Assembly (NCBI RefSeq): GCF_004770105.1
Contig: NZ_RQEY01000016.1
Span: 124,001-188,000 of the forward strand
Length of the DNA: 64,000 nucleotides
Source: Leptospira andrefontaineae
GTDB taxonomy: Bacteria; Spirochaetota; Leptospiria; Leptospirales; Leptospiraceae
Direction: 5' to 3'
In this document: positions 52,615 through 61,598 of the stretch, piece by piece
How positions within the stretch are numbered: the first letter of the stretch is position 1
Layout of the letters: each line of letters opens with the position of its first letter
The notes under the pieces: generated by a model
The model's input: only the letters and a program-made list of their open reading frames with translations
What the model was told of the DNA's origin: nothing
Databases searched by the model: none
Program-made: the position numbers and the translations under genes

Positions 52615-53757
52615 GTGGACATAGTCGAACTGGAGAAGGGATATCCGGAAACCGAAGCAAAAATAAAGGCTTTGGCATCCGAATGTGGGAACGCCACCGA
52701 GATTATTCGCGGAGCGGTTGTATCCGATACCATTCATTTTATCGGGGATACCCGTAAGATCTCCGACAAGGAAGGTTACGTAAAAGAACTTCCTGGTGTG
52801 ACTAGAATTTGGAACGTATCATTGCCTTATAAAAATATCGCTCGTACTGCTGCCGGTAAAAACGGGGAAGTAGTCCATCGTGAAAACCGAATTGTAGAAG
52901 TTCATGGAAAAGACGGACTCGTTCGTAAGTTCGGAACAGGAAAACATATCTTCCTAGTTGGCCCTGACTCTCCTCAGACTTATGAGCAGACTGTCACTAT
53001 CGCAAAACAAGCGGTGGAGATCGGTAAAAAATTCGGGATCTTAGATCGTATCATCTTTAGAGGTGGAGCATTTAAACCTAGAACTCGTCCAACTGATTGG
53101 AGAGGAATGGGTTGGGACGGTATCAAATTACTTGACCAAGTAAAAGAAGAAACCGGACTTCCTTACGTAACCGAAGTTATGGACCATACCATGGCGGAAG
53201 AAGTTTCCAAACATGCGGACATGATCCAGATCGGAACAAGAAACGCTCAAGACTTCGAACTTTTAGAAGCGGTAGGTCGCACAGGCAAACCTGTGATCTT
53301 AAAAAGAGGTTTCGGTAACGAAGCTATCGAATGGTTTTCTGCTGCTGAATATATTGCTAATCAAGGAAATTTGAATATAGTTCTTTGTGAAAGAGGAGTG
53401 AAAACTCTTTTCATTAAGGAAGGATATTGCCGTAACACTCCGGATCTGAACGTGATCACTCATGCTAAGAACCAGACAATTCTTCCTGTTATCTTCGACC
53501 CAAGCCATGTTGCCGGGGACGATAAGATTGTGGTTTCTAATTTGCTGGCTTCTCTTCCTTTTAATCCGGACGGTTCCATTACTGAAACCTTACATGTAGA
53601 AGAGTTCCGTAAAGAGCAGATGTGTGACGCGGCTCAAGCGCTTCTCATGTCTTTATACGAAAAAACAGTAGAAGCTATTTTAACTTATGAGGAAAAAATT
53701 AAACCTCTAACGGATAAGGTAGATTCTTATTTTTTGGAACGTAAGGGTAAAAAATAA
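52615..53757 (+). CDS. 3-deoxy-7-phosphoheptulonate (DAHP) synthase, class I-beta
   Basis: First step of the shikimate pathway (PEP + erythrose 4-phosphate). 380 residues from GTG 52615. The N-terminal 110 residues look like the regulatory ferredoxin-like domain of I-beta enzymes, followed by a TIM barrel with FRGGAFKPRTRPTDW, GLPYVTEVMDHT, IQIGTRNAQDFELL, PVILKRGFGNEAIEW and the metal-ligand FDPSHVAGDDKI. The length and order fit the aroF/aroG-like TIGR01361 type, feedback regulated by Tyr or Phe in relatives. Its own promoter is likely, as 100 bp separate it from panB. Confidence 0.92.
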   Translation: MDIVELEKGYPETEAKIKALASECGNATEIIRGAVVSDTIHFIGDTRKISDKEGYVKELPGVTRIWNVSLPYKNIARTAAGKNGEVVHRENRIVEVHGKDGLVRKFGTGKHIFLVGPDSPQTYEQTVTIAKQAVEIGKKFGILDRIIFRGGAFKPRTRPTDWRGMGWDGIKLLDQVKEETGLPYVTEVMDHTMAEEVSKHADMIQIGTRNAQDFELLEAVGRTGKPVILKRGFGNEAIEWFSAAEYIANQGNLNIVLCERGVKTLFIKEGYCRNTPDLNVITHAKNQTILPVIFDPSHVAGDDKIVVSNLLASLPFNPDGSITETLHVEEFRKEQMCDAAQALLMSLYEKTVEAILTYEEKIKPLTDKVDSYFLERKGKK

Positions 53758-53773
53758 GTCTGAGAATCCAGAC

Positions 53774-54121
53774 TTATTCCGGAAATTTGGGAGCTAATTC
53801 TTTTTTGGTTTGCTCCCAAAGACTCGGAAGTTCCTGACAAAGAGCCAAACAAGCCTCTAAGTTTCCTTCCTTCAATTTCAGTTCAGCCTCAGTAACATTT
53901 TTCTGAACCCCTGCGAGTCCAAAGTTTGCCGCAACACCTTTTGTCTGATGTAATTCTGCTTGGAGTTCTACGCTTTTCTTTTCTTCAGTGAAACTTTTGA
54001 TATTCTCTAAACGGCTGTTCATGTTCTTACGTAAAGAACGAACCATTTCTTCCAGCCAAATAATGTCATCTTCATCATCGCCTTGTTTTAGGGAATCCAG
54101 ACGAGACCAATCCACTAACAT
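53774..54121 (-). CDS. Stand-alone HPt (histidine phosphotransfer) domain protein
   Basis: 115 residues from the ATG at 54121 (MLVDWSRLDSL), which has AAGGAG six bases before it; the longer frame to 54205 has no such signal. A four-helix HPt domain: VELQAELHQTKGVAANFG carries the phospho-accepting His in the family context H-x-x-K-G-x-x-x-N. It should shuttle phosphate between hybrid kinases such as the one at 13140-15740 and response regulators. No such gene is next to it. Convergent with the DAHP synthase. Confidence 0.85.
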   Translation of the reverse strand: MLVDWSRLDSLKQGDDEDDIIWLEEMVRSLRKNMNSRLENIKSFTEEKKSVELQAELHQTKGVAANFGLAGVQKNVTEAELKLKEGNLEACLALCQELPSLWEQTKKELAPKFPE

Positions 54122-54274
54122 AGAATTCTCCTTCCCGAACCGCGTTTGGTAAATGTATGCGGCTTCCCAAATTCGACGAAGCACTAAACCCTTTACCGAC
54201 CCCAATTATTTATAGCTTGAATAAAAAATCCACGTCGATTTTCGTATTATGGAAGATTTAAGAGGCGAAACTTA

Positions 54275-55054
54275 ATGAAAATTCACCCAACAGCCATCGT
54301 CGATTCGAAAGCGGAACTACACGAATCCGTCGAAGTCGGTGCGTATACAATTATAGAAAAAGATGTGGTAATCGGCGAAGGAACCGTGATAGAGACCGGA
54401 GCCCGAATTTTCGCAGGTACTAAATTAGGTAAATTTAACAAAGTCCATCATGGAGCAGTAATCGGAGTAAATCCTCAGGATTTAGGCTTCGATCCAAATA
54501 CTGCTAGCAAAACGATCATCGGAGATAATAATACTTTTAAGGAATATTCCAATATTCACAGAGGAACCAAGGTAGATTCTCCCACTATTATCGGAAATAG
54601 AAATTATCTTATGGGAAGTGTTCACGTAGGTCACGACAGTATTTTAGGGGATGATAATATTCTAACCCACGGTCTTGTTTTGGCGGGACATGTTACGGTA
54701 GGCAATAAGTCATTCATTTCCGGTTTAGTTGCAGTTCACCAATTTTGTTTTATTGGTGATTATGCAATGGTAGCAGGTTGTTCCAAAGTAGTACAGGACG
54801 TTCCTCCTTTTGCTACCGCAGATGGAAATCCTTGTACGATCATCGGTTTAAATACTGTTGGTTTGAAAAGAGGAGGATTTTCTCCTGAAACAAGATCCGC
54901 GATCAAGAACGCATATAAGGTAATTTATCATTCAGGTCTGAATTATAGAACCGCTTTGGATCAATTGGAGAAGGAATCGGGTCATCCACCTGAAGTTCTC
55001 CAGATCATAAAGTTTTTCAGAAGTAGTGATCGTGGAGTAATGAACCACAGATAA
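54275..55054 (+). CDS. lpxA: UDP-N-acetylglucosamine acyltransferase
   Basis: First step of lipid A synthesis: transfers a 3-hydroxyacyl chain from ACP to UDP-GlcNAc (or UDP-GlcNAc3N in Leptospira). 259 residues with left-handed beta-helix hexapeptide repeats (VVIGEGTVI, ARIFAGTKLGKF, TIIGNRNYLMG) and the catalytic His120 in NYLMGSVHVGHDSILG, equivalent to E. coli His125. The helical C-terminus AIKNAYKVIYHSGLNY is present. Not with lpxD or fabZ, as is common in Leptospira. ATG 54275 has AGGCG upstream. Followed by a palindrome repeat. Confidence 0.9.
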   Translation: MKIHPTAIVDSKAELHESVEVGAYTIIEKDVVIGEGTVIETGARIFAGTKLGKFNKVHHGAVIGVNPQDLGFDPNTASKTIIGDNNTFKEYSNIHRGTKVDSPTIIGNRNYLMGSVHVGHDSILGDDNILTHGLVLAGHVTVGNKSFISGLVAVHQFCFIGDYAMVAGCSKVVQDVPPFATADGNPCTIIGLNTVGLKRGGFSPETRSAIKNAYKVIYHSGLNYRTALDQLEKESGHPPEVLQIIKFFRSSDRGVMNHR

Positions 55055-55063
55055 CCAAAGATA

Positions 55064-55087
55064 TGTGTGTTGGAACTCCAACACACA
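55064..55087. repeat. Inverted repeat with GGAACTCC core (copy 2)
   Basis: Arms TGTGTGTTGGA (55064-55074) and TCCAACACACA (55077-55087) flank two bases, so it can form a 10-bp stem with loop AACT. It sits between the convergent lpxA and VanY genes, where it may terminate transcription. Shares the core with the repeat at 38878. Confidence 0.5.
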
Positions 55088-55095
55088 CCTTATGC

Positions 55096-55860
55096 TTAAT
55101 CTATCCTGGCACAGTCCGGATTGATAGAAGTCACATATTCCAGGGGAAGGTCTCCTAAAAAGTCCGATCCCTGGAATTTTCCTTTAAAATTTAATTTCCC
55201 TTTTTTGTAAGCATCTACCCAAGCTTTTTGGAATTTATTGGAGAGAGGAGCATAAGACCAATGCCATTTCTCTTCATTATAACCTTTTCCTGCTCTTTCC
55301 GATTTTTGGGAATAAGGTTGGCAGAATCCGAATCTGTGAGCATTTTTCTTCATCCAAATATAGAATGTTTCTCCTCTTCCTCCTTTTTCAAAATAGGAGT
55401 TTTCCAAGGCATTGATATCAATATCAGTTCCCCAGTGGTGGCGGGAAGTACCGGGAGCGCTGGAAAATTCTAAAATTAAGGAAATGATCTGAGAAGGAGT
55501 TTTGTCTTTAACGGATTCTCTCATCTTCTTCTTTCCGGAATACTTATCTTCCCAGATGGATTTTTGATCCGCAAAAGATCTATGAGCAGAAATTAAAAAT
55601 GGCTCTTGTCTTTCTTGGGGATGATCTTTTTTATATTCTTCTTTTAATTTTATAAATGCTGCTTTGGTTTCCTTCCTTAAATAGAACTGTCTCGGATCTC
55701 CAGGATTTGTAAAAGATACAAGAGCTTTCTCCTTAGGAAAATCCCCGATCAGGTAGGAAATTTCCGAGACACCTTGGTAAGTTTCGTCTGTTCCCTGGGC
55801 GGCTAGGGAGAAGTTACTGAAAATCAGAATAAGTACTAAACATCGGAATAGGAACGGCAT
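55096..55860 (-). CDS. D-alanyl-D-alanine carboxypeptidase, VanY/M15 family
   Basis: A 254-residue exported peptidase with a signal peptide (FRCLVLILIFSNFSLAAQG). M15B motifs are clear: SAHRSFADQKSIWEDKYSG, SAPGTSRHHWGTDIDINA (H-x6-D zinc ligands) and EKWHWSYAPL with the last His. It trims D-Ala from cell-wall stem peptides, or acts as an endopeptidase. Single gene between lpxA and a lipoprotein gene; convergent with lpxA. Confidence 0.9.
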   Translation of the reverse strand: MPFLFRCLVLILIFSNFSLAAQGTDETYQGVSEISYLIGDFPKEKALVSFTNPGDPRQFYLRKETKAAFIKLKEEYKKDHPQERQEPFLISAHRSFADQKSIWEDKYSGKKKMRESVKDKTPSQIISLILEFSSAPGTSRHHWGTDIDINALENSYFEKGGRGETFYIWMKKNAHRFGFCQPYSQKSERAGKGYNEEKWHWSYAPLSNKFQKAWVDAYKKGKLNFKGKFQGSDFLGDLPLEYVTSINPDCARID

Positions 55861-56074
55861 AATTCCATATTCTTCTTTGGCAACTTGAGGAAAAGGGAAA
55901 TTCTAATACTCTTTATTTGTTTAAGACACAAATGCTACTACAGAAATTTCCGGGACTTTATGACAAACTCCGACCTTGAAATCCGGAAATTTGTATTGCA
56001 TTACTTTGGAAATTCGGTTGAAGTTAAGCTCTAATTGGAAATTTTTTGTAAAAAACAAATTGGGAGAACCCTGG

Positions 56075-56413
56075 ATGAAAAAAATCATCACTCTTCTTCT
56101 GCCCCTGTTCCTAACGTTTAATTGCGTTTTATTTGATGCAATTGGTCTGTCTTATCCAGACACCGTAGATGGGAAGGAAGCAAAAAGTATCATTCTGACA
56201 AGTGCAGTTATTGGATCCGCAGTAGGCGGTTTCGAAGTTCTTTCTATTCTTGCTCCTCAATTAGCAAAAGTAGAAGAAGATAAATACTATAACAAAGCGG
56301 ATGTTGACGATTGTGCAAATGAAGCATTGATCATCAACTTGCTAACTGTAGATTTAGGCGGTTTTACTTGCGATCTAAACCCTAGACCGACAATCATTCC
56401 ATTTATCTACTGA
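56075..56413 (+). CDS. Small Leptospira lipoprotein, TIGR04452-like
   Basis: 112 residues from the ATG at 56075 (MKKIITLLLPLFLTFNC), with GGGAGA upstream; the frame open from 55976 is not used. A lipoprotein leader ends TFNC at residue 17, then GLSYPDTVDGKEAKSIILTSA, VIGSAVGGFEVLSILAPQ, a DDCANEALI segment and a FTCDLNPRP end with paired Cys. This matches, from memory, a family of about 115-residue lipoproteins restricted to Leptospira and called TIGR04452. Function unknown. A terminator follows. Confidence 0.75.
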   Translation: MKKIITLLLPLFLTFNCVLFDAIGLSYPDTVDGKEAKSIILTSAVIGSAVGGFEVLSILAPQLAKVEEDKYYNKADVDDCANEALIINLLTVDLGGFTCDLNPRPTIIPFIY

Positions 56414-56432
56414 TCCGTTCTTTAGATCATCG

Positions 56433-56470
56433 ATTTTCGGCCGGCTGAATGAGGTTGGCCGAAAATTTTT
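56433..56470 (+). terminator. Intrinsic terminator
   Basis: ATTTTCGGCC (56433-56442) and GGCCGAAAAT (56457-56466) pair around a 14-nt loop, followed by TTTTT. It ends the lipoprotein gene and may also serve recG from the other side. Confidence 0.85.
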
Positions 56471-56474
56471 CCTC

Positions 56475-58595
56475 TTAATTTGAAAATAATAAAGCGCCTT
56501 CCGAAAATCTAGAAACGATTTCTGATTTTTCCAAATCTCCCAAATTCCCGAATTGATTTGCATCTTCTCTAGAGATCTCAATCCATTGGCTATCTTCCCT
56601 TAAGTCGGCGATCTTAAAGTCCGGCAATCCACTTTGTCTTACACCCAGAAGTTCTCCGGGGCCTCTTAATTTTAGATCAGCTTCAGATAAGAAGAAGCCG
56701 TCATCAGAATCTACCAAGGCTTGGATGCGGTATCTTGCCTCTTCCGTAATTTTGGAGTCTGAAATTAAGATACAAAAACTCTCATGTTTTCCCCTTCCTA
56801 CTCGCCCTCGGAGCTGGTGAAGCTGAGAGATCCCGAATCTATCGGAATGTTCTATTACCATCACGGAAGCGTTCGGAACATCTACTCCAACTTCGATCAC
56901 CGTGGTACTAACTAAGATCTGGATCTCGTTTTGTTGGAACAATTTCATGATCCTATCTTTTTCGGACGTTTCCATTTTTCCGTGTAGAAGTCCTACTTTG
57001 AATTCGGGAAAAACATCCTTTCTTAATGTTTCATACGCTTCTATACAAGACTTAAGATCCGATTTTTCGGATTCTTCTACCAATGGATAAACTATATAAC
57101 ATTGTCTTCCTTGAGAGACGTACTTTTGGATGGATTTATAAACTCCGGATCTTTTTCCTTCGGTGAACCATAATGTTTTGATAGGTATCCGACCTGCTGG
57201 ACGATTTTTTAAGGTCACTAATTCCAAATCGCCATAAAGAGTAAGACAAAGCGTTCTTGGAATAGGAGTGGCGGTCATTGCGAGAATGTCCGGATTTTTT
57301 CCTTTGGCTCTTAATGTTTCTCTTTGTTCAACTCCGAACTTATGTTGTTCGTCTATGATCGCGAGTCCTAAATCCTTAAAGGTCACGTCTTCTTGGAAAA
57401 CGCTATGAGTTCCTATGATAAATAACGATTCTCCAGTTTTGATCCTGAATATTTTTTCGGCCCTGGTCTTTTTAGGTTCTTTTCCTACTAAAAGTTCTAT
57501 CGGCAAGAACGGCATATTTCCCAGAAAGCCTATTACAGTTTGGTAATGTTGTCTGGCTAAAATTTCAGTAGGAGCTACCATGCAGACCTGGACCTGATTG
57601 TCCGTGTATTTGAGTGCAGTTAAAAGAGCCACCAGGGTCTTTCCGGAACCCACATCTCCTTGTAATAGGATTGCGGCAGGAGTATCCGACTTGGTCCATT
57701 CTGCAATTTTTGCCAGACTTTCTTTTTGGTCCGGAGTTAATTCAAAAGGTAGATTTTTGATCAGATCGTTTGCGGTTTTGGATTCAGGAAGAGGCCATAG
57801 AACTCGGGGGATTTTTGCTCTTTGAGATCGTTTGTATTCTATTAAAAGATTAAAATAATATAATTCTTCGTATTTAAATCTGGTCCTTGCTCTTCCTAAT
57901 TGTTCGTCCTCAGTAGGAAAATGGATCTCGTTATAAGCCTGGGCTCGATCCATCAGATTTCTTTTTTTAACTACTTGGGCAGGTAGGATCTCCTGAATTC
58001 TGCCTTCTAAAAGTTTTAATGCAAAATGGATGAGTTTACGAAGTTCTCTGGAATTGAGATGTTCATCCCTCATCGCTTCGGTGGTAGGATAAAGAGGAAT
58101 GATCCGTCCTGTATGGATACTTTCCGGAAGATCATCTTCGGAAATGTCGGAATTCCCACCGTAAGATAGAACCTCATAGTCAGGATGCATGAGTTGGAAT
58201 CCTCTGAAATATTCCAATTTACCCGTTACAGCCACGAGAATTCCGGGTTGGAAGACCCTGCGAAAAAATTGGATACCTCTGAAGAAAACTAAACTGATCG
58301 GTTCATTGTTTTTGGTTTTTGCAGAAACTACTAGTCTGGATTTTTTTCCATGAGCCAGATATGAATCGATTACTTCTAAAATTAAGGTAACTGATTCTCC
58401 TTGCTTGAGAAGGATGTTTTCCGTTAAGTTTCGATCTAAGTATCTGCGAGGAAACCATCCTAAAAGATCTTGGATAGTTTTGATCCCTACGGATTCTAAA
58501 ACTTCCTGCTTTTTAGGACCAACACCTTTAACAATTCCGATGGAGCTAGTTAAGGAAACGTTAGAATTTTTTTTATCAGAGACCGAGTTCTTCAT
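56475..58595 (-). CDS. recG: ATP-dependent DNA helicase RecG
   Basis: Reverses stalled replication forks. About 706 residues from the ATG at 58595 (MKNSVSDKKN), close to E. coli RecG (693); a longer frame to 58658 overlaps the upstream gene and is not used. Visible are the wedge/OB domain with GIVKGVGPKKQEVLESVGI, ILLQGDVGSGKTLVALLTA (Walker A), IIDEQHKFGVEQRETL (DEQH), MTATPIPRTL, and STTVIEVGVDVPNASVMVIEH, LRGRVGRGKHESFC. All motifs of RecG are intact. Last gene of a likely four-gene operon. Confidence 0.95.
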   Translation of the reverse strand: MKNSVSDKKNSNVSLTSSIGIVKGVGPKKQEVLESVGIKTIQDLLGWFPRRYLDRNLTENILLKQGESVTLILEVIDSYLAHGKKSRLVVSAKTKNNEPISLVFFRGIQFFRRVFQPGILVAVTGKLEYFRGFQLMHPDYEVLSYGGNSDISEDDLPESIHTGRIIPLYPTTEAMRDEHLNSRELRKLIHFALKLLEGRIQEILPAQVVKKRNLMDRAQAYNEIHFPTEDEQLGRARTRFKYEELYYFNLLIEYKRSQRAKIPRVLWPLPESKTANDLIKNLPFELTPDQKESLAKIAEWTKSDTPAAILLQGDVGSGKTLVALLTALKYTDNQVQVCMVAPTEILARQHYQTVIGFLGNMPFLPIELLVGKEPKKTRAEKIFRIKTGESLFIIGTHSVFQEDVTFKDLGLAIIDEQHKFGVEQRETLRAKGKNPDILAMTATPIPRTLCLTLYGDLELVTLKNRPAGRIPIKTLWFTEGKRSGVYKSIQKYVSQGRQCYIVYPLVEESEKSDLKSCIEAYETLRKDVFPEFKVGLLHGKMETSEKDRIMKLFQQNEIQILVSTTVIEVGVDVPNASVMVIEHSDRFGISQLHQLRGRVGRGKHESFCILISDSKITEEARYRIQALVDSDDGFFLSEADLKLRGPGELLGVRQSGLPDFKIADLREDSQWIEISREDANQFGNLGDLEKSEIVSRFSEGALLFSN

Positions 58596-58971
58596 CCTGG
58601 ACTGGTTTCGGTTGAGGAGAATTTTGCACCATCTCCTCTGGAGCCGAACTTGAATCATCCAATCCTAGGTAACAGTAACGGCAACCATAAATCCGAGCTT
58701 GTCGTTTTGCTCCGGGAGTTGCAGGTTCAAAAAGAACTGCGTATAAATATTCATTCTTATCCAAAAACCGACCACATACAGGACAAAGTCTGGGACGTGG
58801 AACGTTCGGATCCCAATTTCCGCCATATACTTTTCTGGGATTTCCGTAGTCGCTGTCTTTAGGTCGTTTGGAATCTTTTTTATCCAAACGTTTTGTATCT
58901 ACAGTATATAGAACATGGAAGAAGATAGCAGCGGCTGCTAAACAAGCAACTAAGGTGAGAAAGGTGATCAT
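58576..58971 (-). CDS. Membrane-anchored zinc-ribbon protein
   Basis: 131 residues: an N-terminal membrane helix (ITFLTLVACLAAAAIFFHVL), a basic linker and a small zinc ribbon with C-P-V-C (RLCPVCGRFLDKNEY) and C-R-Y-C (IYGCRYCYLGLDD). The C-terminal tail is Pro/Glu-rich. Unknown function; similar domains occur in proteins that bind nucleic acids or other proteins. It overlaps the NTase stop by four bases (ATGA) and recG by 20 bp. Confidence 0.65.
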   Translation of the reverse strand: MITFLTLVACLAAAAIFFHVLYTVDTKRLDKKDSKRPKDSDYGNPRKVYGGNWDPNVPRPRLCPVCGRFLDKNEYLYAVLFEPATPGAKRQARIYGCRYCYLGLDDSSSAPEEMVQNSPQPKPVQDEELGL

Positions 58972-59645
58972 TGTTTTAGATAATCCTTTATTTTCTCCGC
59001 CATGGAGCCGGGCAATTTAATTCCCTTATCGGCCAATCTACCTGCGTATTTATGAAAAGAGTAAGTATGCTGAGAAGATTTAATAATTCCTTCGAAACAT
59101 TCTTCTAATGATCCAGAAATTTTTTCCCAAAGCGGAAGATTTTCAGAAATCATGTTTTCGTATTTATGGAGAAGTCTACGATTCACTCCTCTGCAAATGG
59201 ATCTATAAAAACAAAAACGGATGAGTAATGCAGAGTCTGCATTCTTATCTTTTATATCTTTTTCCAATTGGTTCAGGTTGATACAATCTACAATTTCCAA
59301 TTTATAAGCCTGAGAATTATGTTCGAATGTAACCAGGTTCAGGAACATATGTTTGAAAAGAGCAATTTTATAACAATTTTCCAATCCACATTCTCCCATT
59401 CTACCTTCTTCACATCTGGTATACATCACTATGTCCGTGTCAGAATCAGTGGTAGCCTGGCCGAAATTCAAAGAACCTAAGATATCAAATGCTACTTCGT
59501 CTCCGCCGTAGTTGATTAGTTTATTAAATTTTTTGAAATCTTCTATTCGTTCTCTGGATACTCCAGTCTCATGAGATCTGAAGAACTTTTTCAGACCTAC
59601 GAATTTTATTATATTGGAGTTTGAACTAAGTTTTGGAAGAGTCAT
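58968..59645 (-). CDS. Nucleotidyltransferase-fold protein
   Basis: A 225-residue protein with the pol-beta-type nucleotidyltransferase signature GSLNFGQATTDSDTDIVMY (G-S then D-x-D) and a likely third carboxylate in YKLEIVDCINL. A C-terminal helical region follows (EECFEGIIKSSQHTYSFH). A Cys-rich insert CEEGRMGECGLENC lies between. It starts 2 bp after the phosphoesterase gene and overlaps the zinc-ribbon gene by four bases, so the three are co-translated. Possible roles are adenylylation of protein or RNA, or nucleotide signalling; there is no specific match. Confidence 0.7.
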   Translation of the reverse strand: MTLPKLSSNSNIIKFVGLKKFFRSHETGVSRERIEDFKKFNKLINYGGDEVAFDILGSLNFGQATTDSDTDIVMYTRCEEGRMGECGLENCYKIALFKHMFLNLVTFEHNSQAYKLEIVDCINLNQLEKDIKDKNADSALLIRFCFYRSICRGVNRRLLHKYENMISENLPLWEKISGSLEECFEGIIKSSQHTYSFHKYAGRLADKGIKLPGSMAEKIKDYLKQ

Positions 59646-59647
59646 AA

Positions 59648-60646
59648 CTATCGGATAAAATCTTCCGCCAAAACTTCTGAGTCGCTACTTGCATGGACAA
59701 GCTCTAACTTGTCTCCAGAGCAATCGACTTCTAAAAGATGGCGAATTGAGTGATCCGATAGTCTATTCAGTTTTACATTTTTTACAAGATTGTTTTCTAT
59801 TTCTATTTCGGAGAAGAAACCTCCAGGCTGAAATCCAAAGACTGAATCAACCGGTCCAAAATTAGAAGGATTCAAAAATACTGTTTTTCCTTTTTTTATG
59901 ATCCCTTGGTCTTCATGAACATGACCCGAGACAACTAAGGCGGGAGAATAATCGTCTAAATATCTTCTGATCCCTTGGGAACCTACATTTCCGAAACTAG
60001 GGATCTTATCTAAAAATCCGTAAGCTGGATTGTGAATTACAACTACATCCGGATTTTCTTCTTTGAAGAAGTCTTCGGGTTCGCTGTAATTTTTTCCGTT
60101 ACGGTTGTACTCGTGGAATTTTACCGCTAACTTTTCAGGAATCCCTGAAGTGATTACCGGGGCTCCACCATAACCTGCAAATTTTAATCCTCCCATATCG
60201 AAGGTTTTTCTATGTAGGTCTCTTTCGTATAACGCTGAATACTGAAGATCTATATCATAATTTCCCGGTAATAACCAGACAGGTGCTTTTGCGTATTTTT
60301 GGATGATGATCTCGATGAGTTCGTATTTTTCCTTCATCGTTTTTGCGGCCTGGTGGAATAACCTTCTGTAATCTTGGGATTTTTCTACCACGTTAGGCTG
60401 GTACTTCTCCGGAAAACGTACTGCTCTGGTTGCATAATCGTAAGGGTTGATCTCTTCTTTGATATCATCCATGATACGATACATATCTTCTTGGAGTGTT
60501 ACAAATTCAATGATACGTTCTGGGTTAAAAAAGGCTTTGTAGATGATATCGCCGGAGAATAGGTACAAGTCGCATTCGGTTCCTAGCAGGACTTCTTTCA
60601 ATCCTCTTAGGCCGTCGTGGATATCGGTGAGGTAAATGATCCTCAT
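59648..60646 (-). CDS. Calcineurin-like metallophosphoesterase
   Basis: A 332-residue soluble enzyme with the binuclear metal motifs: LTDIHDGLRG (D-x-H), YLFSGDIIY (G-D), LLPGNYDIDLQY (G-N-x-D with Tyr where His is usual), VVIHNPAYG and SGHVHEDQGI (G-H-x-H). The His-to-Tyr change in the GNHD motif removes a residue that often protonates the leaving group, so substrate or rate may differ. First gene of the apparent operon with the NTase, zinc ribbon and recG. Possibly a phosphodiesterase acting on the product of the NTase; inference. Confidence 0.85.
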   Translation of the reverse strand: MRIIYLTDIHDGLRGLKEVLLGTECDLYLFSGDIIYKAFFNPERIIEFVTLQEDMYRIMDDIKEEINPYDYATRAVRFPEKYQPNVVEKSQDYRRLFHQAAKTMKEKYELIEIIIQKYAKAPVWLLPGNYDIDLQYSALYERDLHRKTFDMGGLKFAGYGGAPVITSGIPEKLAVKFHEYNRNGKNYSEPEDFFKEENPDVVVIHNPAYGFLDKIPSFGNVGSQGIRRYLDDYSPALVVSGHVHEDQGIIKKGKTVFLNPSNFGPVDSVFGFQPGGFFSEIEIENNLVKNVKLNRLSDHSIRHLLEVDCSGDKLELVHASSDSEVLAEDFIR

Positions 60647-60739
60647 TTGGACTTATCCTAATTTTATGTTAAACGACTTAAAGCCGTTTGACCCTTTCTA
60701 TACTGATTCTCGAAAAACCCGTGATCATGTCCAATCTTT

Positions 60740-61432
60740 CTAATCCCTCCACAGCATGAGCATGCTGTCTTCATTCTCCGAAATTGGCTCTATTCTCAAA
60801 TAGTCCGGACCAAAAAAGTCCAATAGAGGTTTTAAAATTGTATTGGAACGCACGAATAAGAATACATTTCCTTTTTCAGGAATTACTTTTTGGACAGTCA
60901 CAGCGCCGGCTACTTCCGGAATTTCTGCTAAAAATGTATTCAGATCGACTCTGATCTCGTTTCCTATATCCGTAAGGGATAATATTTCCGGAATTTCTTC
61001 GACTATCTCTTCTAATATTAATTTTCGATGGAATTTGAAAACTTTGGAAAAAATCCGTATCGGATCTATAGACCTTGGATTATGATCATAGAGTCTAAAC
61101 GCTTCTATCCTAAATACCACTCTGTTTCCATCTACCTTCACAGGTCGTAAAGAGAGTTTGTATCTGATATGATTCGTTCTTAAAATTTTGGACCAGGCCA
61201 GTCCTTGGATAGAATAATGTCCGGAAAGGTATAAAACACCCCGACCTGAATCCATTACTAGGGACTCCAGATCTTCTGTTCCCTCTACCACTTTTTTTTG
61301 CAGAACCTTATTCAAAGAATGAAGTAAAACGGCGATCCTGTAATTGCTCTTTAAGGCTTTTTCTTCGAAGGAATTTTTTCCCGTCAGAAAATCTAAAAGA
61401 TTGAATCCCGAAAGTTTCCGCAAATCGAGCAT
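60740..61432 (-). CDS. Hypothetical protein
   Basis: 230 residues, soluble, no signal peptide. I do not recognise the family. It contains LESLVMDSGRGVLYLSGHYSIQGL, a basic region RYKLSLRPVKVDGNRVVFRIEAF, and FLAEIPEVAGAVTVQKVIPEKG. The codon pattern matches its neighbours. It lies 93 bp upstream of the phosphoesterase gene on the same strand, so it may be the first gene of that operon; the gap holds no hairpin that I can see. Confidence 0.6.
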   Translation of the reverse strand: MLDLRKLSGFNLLDFLTGKNSFEEKALKSNYRIAVLLHSLNKVLQKKVVEGTEDLESLVMDSGRGVLYLSGHYSIQGLAWSKILRTNHIRYKLSLRPVKVDGNRVVFRIEAFRLYDHNPRSIDPIRIFSKVFKFHRKLILEEIVEEIPEILSLTDIGNEIRVDLNTFLAEIPEVAGAVTVQKVIPEKGNVFLFVRSNTILKPLLDFFGPDYLRIEPISENEDSMLMLWRD

Positions 61433-61598
61433 GGAAGAACAAAGTTAATCCCTCGGATTTGGTCGGTAAACTCATTTCTGTTTTATACCAAAATAAGAAT
61501 GGAAAGGTCCTTACTTTCCCCTGCTTTTTTTTTCTTGCCGTTTAGGCTTTCCAGGTCAGGATCATCACTCCTTAGGGTTAGTCGGGAAAGGGTATCTC

